From CANNDT01 sp945876205 (GTDB taxonomy: Bacteria > Acidobacteriota > Vicinamibacteria > Vicinamibacterales > UBA2999), in the NCBI GenBank assembly GCA_947503365.1, contig CANNDT010000104.1, positions 1 through 15,429 on the forward strand: 15,429 nucleotides of DNA. Reading direction: 5' to 3'. This document shows, one piece after another, positions 13,254 to 15,429 of this stretch. Every line of letters begins with the position of its first letter. Position 1 is the first letter of the stretch. Position numbers and translations under genes: made by a program. The notes under the pieces are model-generated. The model did no database searches. It saw only the letters and a list, made by a program, of their open reading frames with translations, and was not told the DNA's origin.

Positions 13254-14863
13254 CAGTGACGGAAATGGCGCCTGCCGGTGAACACCATGGCGAGTCCATG
13301 CTCGTCGGCAGCGGCGATGACTTCCTGGTCACGCACCGAGCCGCCAGGCTGCACGACGGCGGTGGCACCCGCCGATGCGACGGCATCAAGGCCATCGCGG
13401 AACGGGAAGAACGCGTCGGACGCGGCGACGGATCCTTTGAGCGCGTCAGGACCGATCGAGTCGGCCTTCATGCGCGCGACTTTGACCGCGTCGACGCGGC
13501 TCATCTGGCCGGCGCCGATGGCGAGCGTGCGATCGGCCGCGGTGAAGAGCACCGTGTTCGATTTCACGTGCGCGCAGATTCGCCACGAAAACCGCAGTGC
13601 CTGCCACTCCTCCGCCGACGGCTGACGCTTCGTCACCACGCGCAGGTCGCCTGACGGCCAGGATGCCGAGGCCTCGGTCACCCGATCCCGCGCCTGCATG
13701 AGCACGGCGCCCAGCACCGAGCGAAGCTCGCGTCCCGCATCCGCCGCAAGCCGCGCGAAATCAGCGGTCACGACCCGCATGTTGGCCTTGCCCGCGAGAA
13801 TCGGCAGCGCATCGTCATTCACCGAGGGCGCAATGACCGCCTCGATGAAGGTCGAGACGATCGCGCGCGCGGTCTCGGCATCGATCGGCCGGTTGAGTCC
13901 GACGATACCGCCGAAGGCGGCGAGGGCGTCGGCGTCACGTGCGCGCAGGTAGGCATCGGCCGGGCCAGATCCGGTTGCCGCACCGCACGGATTCGTGTGC
14001 TTGATCACCGCCGCGGCCGGCTCGCTGAACTCGAGCGCGATGCGCGCGGCCGCGTCGAGGTCGAGCAGGTTCGTGTATGACAGTTCCTTGCCTTGAAGCA
14101 CGCGAGCGTCGCCAAGTCCGACGGCCGGCTCCTCCGCGTACCAGGCCGCGGGCTGATGCGGGTTCTCGCCGTAACGCAGGTCGCGGACCTTTCGCAGTGC
14201 GACGGTTAATATGGCCGGCGAGCCCGTCGTCGAATTCACCTGCCCTGAGCTTGCCGAAGGGCGAGTGAATCCACTCGCGTCGGCGGTGACCGTGCCGAGG
14301 GTGGTGGCAATCGCCCGGTCGTAGCTGGCCGTGTGATCGAAGGCGCGGCGCGCGAGCTCGAAGCGGAACGCGCGCGACGGTCCCTCGTCGCGGTCCAGTT
14401 CCTCGAGCACGGCCGGATAGTCCACCGGCGAGACGACGACCAATACGTCCTGGAAGTTCTTCGCGGCCGCGCGCACCAGGCTGGGGCCGCCGATGTCGAT
14501 CTCCTCGACCAGCGCCTCGAAAGGCGTGTCGGGATTGGATGCTGCTTTCACGAACGGATACAGGTTCACCACGACGAGGTCGATCAGACCGATCCCGTGG
14601 GCGGCGGCCGACGCCAGATGCTCGGGGTCCGCGCGCCGCGCGAGGATGCCGCCGTGCACCTTGGGGTGCAGGGTCTTGACCCGGCCGTCCATCATCTCTG
14701 GAAACCCGGTCACGTCGGACACGCCGACCACCGCCAGCCCGGCCTGTTCGAGGGTCTTGGCAGTGCCGCCGGTGGACACCAATTCGAAGCCCCGGGCGAC
14801 CAGGCCGCGGGCAAACTCGACCAGCCCGGACTTGTCCGAGAGACTCAACAACGCTCGCTTCAT
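13253..14863 (-). CDS. purH: Bifunctional AICAR formyltransferase / IMP cyclohydrolase
   Basis: Catalyses the last two steps of IMP synthesis. Residues 1 to about 195 are the IMP cyclohydrolase domain (STGGTAKTL, MDGRVKTLHPKVHGGIL, NLYPF, EEIDIGGPSLVRAAAKN). From about 216 comes the formyltransferase domain: LRYGENPHQPAAWY (229-242), QGKELSYTNLLDLDAA, IKHTNPCG with the catalytic Lys-His, and SDAFFPFRDGLDAV to the C-terminal TGRRHFRH. It has 536 residues, slightly above the common 510-530. The linker (residues about 198-211, FTRPSASSGQVNS) is encoded by a palindromic repeat inserted in frame, so it should be an exposed, tolerant loop. ATG 14863 gives the standard MKRALLSLSDKSGL start; the ribosome-binding site is weak. 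Confidence 0.97.
   Translation of the reverse strand: MKRALLSLSDKSGLVEFARGLVARGFELVSTGGTAKTLEQAGLAVVGVSDVTGFPEMMDGRVKTLHPKVHGGILARRADPEHLASAAAHGIGLIDLVVVNLYPFVKAASNPDTPFEALVEEIDIGGPSLVRAAAKNFQDVLVVVSPVDYPAVLEELDRDEGPSRAFRFELARRAFDHTASYDRAIATTLGTVTADASGFTRPSASSGQVNSTTGSPAILTVALRKVRDLRYGENPHQPAAWYAEEPAVGLGDARVLQGKELSYTNLLDLDAAARIALEFSEPAAAVIKHTNPCGAATGSGPADAYLRARDADALAAFGGIVGLNRPIDAETARAIVSTFIEAVIAPSVNDDALPILAGKANMRVVTADFARLAADAGRELRSVLGAVLMQARDRVTEASASWPSGDLRVVTKRQPSAEEWQALRFSWRICAHVKSNTVLFTAADRTLAIGAGQMSRVDAVKVARMKADSIGPDALKGSVAASDAFFPFRDGLDAVASAGATAVVQPGGSVRDQEVIAAADEHGLAMVFTGRRHFRH
14234..14270. repeat. Palindromic repeat inserted within purH
   Basis: Arms ATTCAC (14234-14239) and GTGAAT (14265-14270) pair outside; inside, GCCCT (14242-14246) pairs with AGGGC (14258-14262); one C-A mismatch and one T-G wobble lie between them. 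The 11-base loop lies in the motif CCCTGAGC-TTG-CCGAAGGG, which resembles a widespread intergenic repeat known from its translated form (ALSLSKGE-type peptides). Here it is read as coding linker in purH. Confidence 0.7.
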
Positions 14864-14954
14864 TTCAGGTGATGTCCTTCCCAGCAGCCCGCCCAGTTGA
14901 AACGTGCCACAAGTCTTATCCTGTTGAAAATCGACGGCTTAAGGCCGCCGATGC

Positions 14955-14983
14955 TTGACACCCCATCCGCGCGAGCTTAGGAT
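14955..14983 (+). promoter_or_regulatory. Sigma70-type promoter upstream of csp leader
   Basis: TTGACA at 14955-14960, exactly 17 bases of spacer, then TAGGAT at 14978-14983. This is the best promoter in the window, with a perfect -35. Transcription should start near 14990, about 155 bases upstream of the csp ATG. An inverted copy of the -10 core (CTTATCCT at 14915-14922) stands on the purH side. Confidence 0.7.
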
Positions 14984-15023
14984 AAGCGTCGCGTTGAGGG
15001 ACGTTCCCAAAACGTAGTAGTCG

Positions 15024-15052
15024 AGGCCGCACAGCACTCGCGGTCTTTTTTT
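15024..15052 (+). terminator. Intrinsic terminator inside the csp leader region
   Basis: Stem AGGCCGC (15024-15030) pairs with GCGGTCT (15040-15046), with one G-T wobble and a 9-base loop, and runs into seven Ts (15046-15052). It lies about 65 bases after the predicted start site and 95 bases before the csp ATG, so the promoter would either make a short RNA or need readthrough to express csp. Confidence 0.75.
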
Positions 15053-15146
15053 GTGCCCCGAAGCTCATCTGCTGCCCAGGGGCGCACCCGATCAAGCGGT
15101 TCGCCGGTTCGAAGCGGGCCGCACAAGCAAGCAGGGAAGAAGAACG
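15053..15146 (+). promoter_or_regulatory. Structured csp 5' leader
   Basis: Between the internal terminator and csp lie possible stems: GTGCCCC (15053-15059) with GGGGC-GCAC (15077-15087 region), and GCGG with CCGC around 15099-15122. GC-rich 5' leaders of this kind are common in cspA-type genes. The ribosome-binding site is the purine tract GGGAAGAAG at 15134-15142. No second promoter is obvious here. Confidence 0.4.
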
Positions 15147-15350
15147 ATGCGTATTACAGGCAAGGTCAAGTGGTTCAACAACGCCAAAGGCTATGGTTTC
15201 ATTGAGCGCGAGGGTGGTAGCGACGTGTTCGTCCATTACTCCGCGATCAGTGGCAACGGCTTCCGGTCTCTCGAAGAGGGTCAGGCGGTCGAATTCGAGA
15301 TCGTCGACGGCCCGAAGGGTCCGCAAGCAGGGAACGTCACCAAACCCTAG
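15147..15350 (+). CDS. csp: Cold shock domain protein
   Basis: A 67-residue single cold-shock-domain protein that binds single-stranded RNA/DNA and melts structure as an RNA chaperone. It has the full set of motifs: GKVKWFNNAKGYGFI, holding RNP1 (KGYGFI, near 14-19), then RNP2 (VFVHY, near 27-31), and the C-terminal VEFEIVDGPKGPQAGNVT strand. The ATG at 15147 begins MRITGKVKWF, the standard start; an in-frame extension to 15051 runs through the leader and is rejected. It is preceded by a long leader with its own terminator and followed by another strong terminator, so it is monocistronic. Whether it is cold-induced or constitutive cannot be read from the sequence alone. Confidence 0.97.
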   Translation: MRITGKVKWFNNAKGYGFIEREGGSDVFVHYSAISGNGFRSLEEGQAVEFEIVDGPKGPQAGNVTKP

Positions 15351-15366
15351 AACCACGTAACGACCT

Positions 15367-15404
15367 GTCCGGCGCCGTTCGATGCGGCGCCGGGCTCTTT
15401 CTTC
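15367..15404 (+). terminator. Intrinsic terminator after csp
   Basis: A perfect 9-base stem, CCGGCGCCG (15369-15377) with CGGCGCCGG (15385-15393), extended by a T-G and a G-C pair, around a 7-base loop, followed by TCTTTCTTCCTT. It starts 17 bases after the csp stop. Confidence 0.85.
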
Positions 15405-15429
15405 CTTCCCCCTATCCCCTTCCCCCTTC
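15405..15429. repeat. Polypyrimidine tract, C-runs on the plus strand (runs off window)
   Basis: Runs of four to five Cs separated by TT or TAT fill the last 25 bases. On the minus strand this gives three G-runs of at least four, spaced by 2-3 bases. It may be the start of a longer simple repeat cut by the window edge. Confidence 0.45.

Noticed and set aside
14916..15356. Minus-strand frame opposite csp
   Set aside because: Antisense to a certain cold shock gene and spans a promoter and terminator.

Overview
The window is GC-rich, densely coding DNA from a Gram-negative bacterium. The lipopolysaccharide-type genes (heptosyltransferase-like GT9, O-antigen-ligase-like protein, heptose-7-phosphate kinase) and the Lol-like lipoprotein point to an outer membrane. 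The combination of ispE-tRNA(Gln)-prs-rplY-pth synteny, secreted M20 and metallo-beta-lactamase hydrolases, and several families of short intergenic repeats suggests Acidobacteriota, perhaps the Vicinamibacteria. That placement is inference from style and repeats, not from a phylogenetic marker search.

Region 1 (1-6276, all minus strand) is a long housekeeping run. In transcription order it reads TPR protein, LolA/LolB-like lipoprotein, ispE, tRNA-Gln(TTG), prs, rplY, pth, rpsF and the start of what is probably rpsR. It joins isoprenoid, PRPP and translation functions. The order lipoprotein-ispE-prs echoes the lolB-ispE-prs order of Proteobacteria and supports the lipoprotein call.

Region 2 (6331-9755, plus strand) is a tightly coupled four-gene envelope cluster: a 56-residue Trm112/UPF0434 zinc-ribbon protein, a GT9 glycosyltransferase, an O-antigen-ligase-like membrane protein and the heptose kinase RfaE1. 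Each gene overlaps the next (TTGA, ATGA and a 29-base overlap). An unrecognised 111-residue four-cysteine protein follows, after a 161-base spacer (9756-9916) in which I see no convincing gene or terminator.

Region 3 (10257-14863, minus strand) holds purH, a chloramphenicol-acetyltransferase-like protein coupled to it (TGATG), and, beyond a palindromic repeat, a two-gene set of exported hydrolases (metallo-beta-lactamase fold, then M20 amidohydrolase).

Region 4 (14864-15429) is the purH/csp divergent spacer and a plus-strand cold shock gene. The spacer carries a near-consensus sigma70 promoter and, about 65 bases further on, a strong intrinsic terminator, both upstream of the csp start; this could be an attenuated leader or a separate small RNA. 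A second strong terminator follows csp.

No mobile element, CRISPR array, defence system or clearly new multi-gene system is visible. The most unusual feature is the number of unrelated short repeat families (at least six within 15 kb). One is inserted in frame in purH and another forms part of the signal peptide of the lipoprotein.
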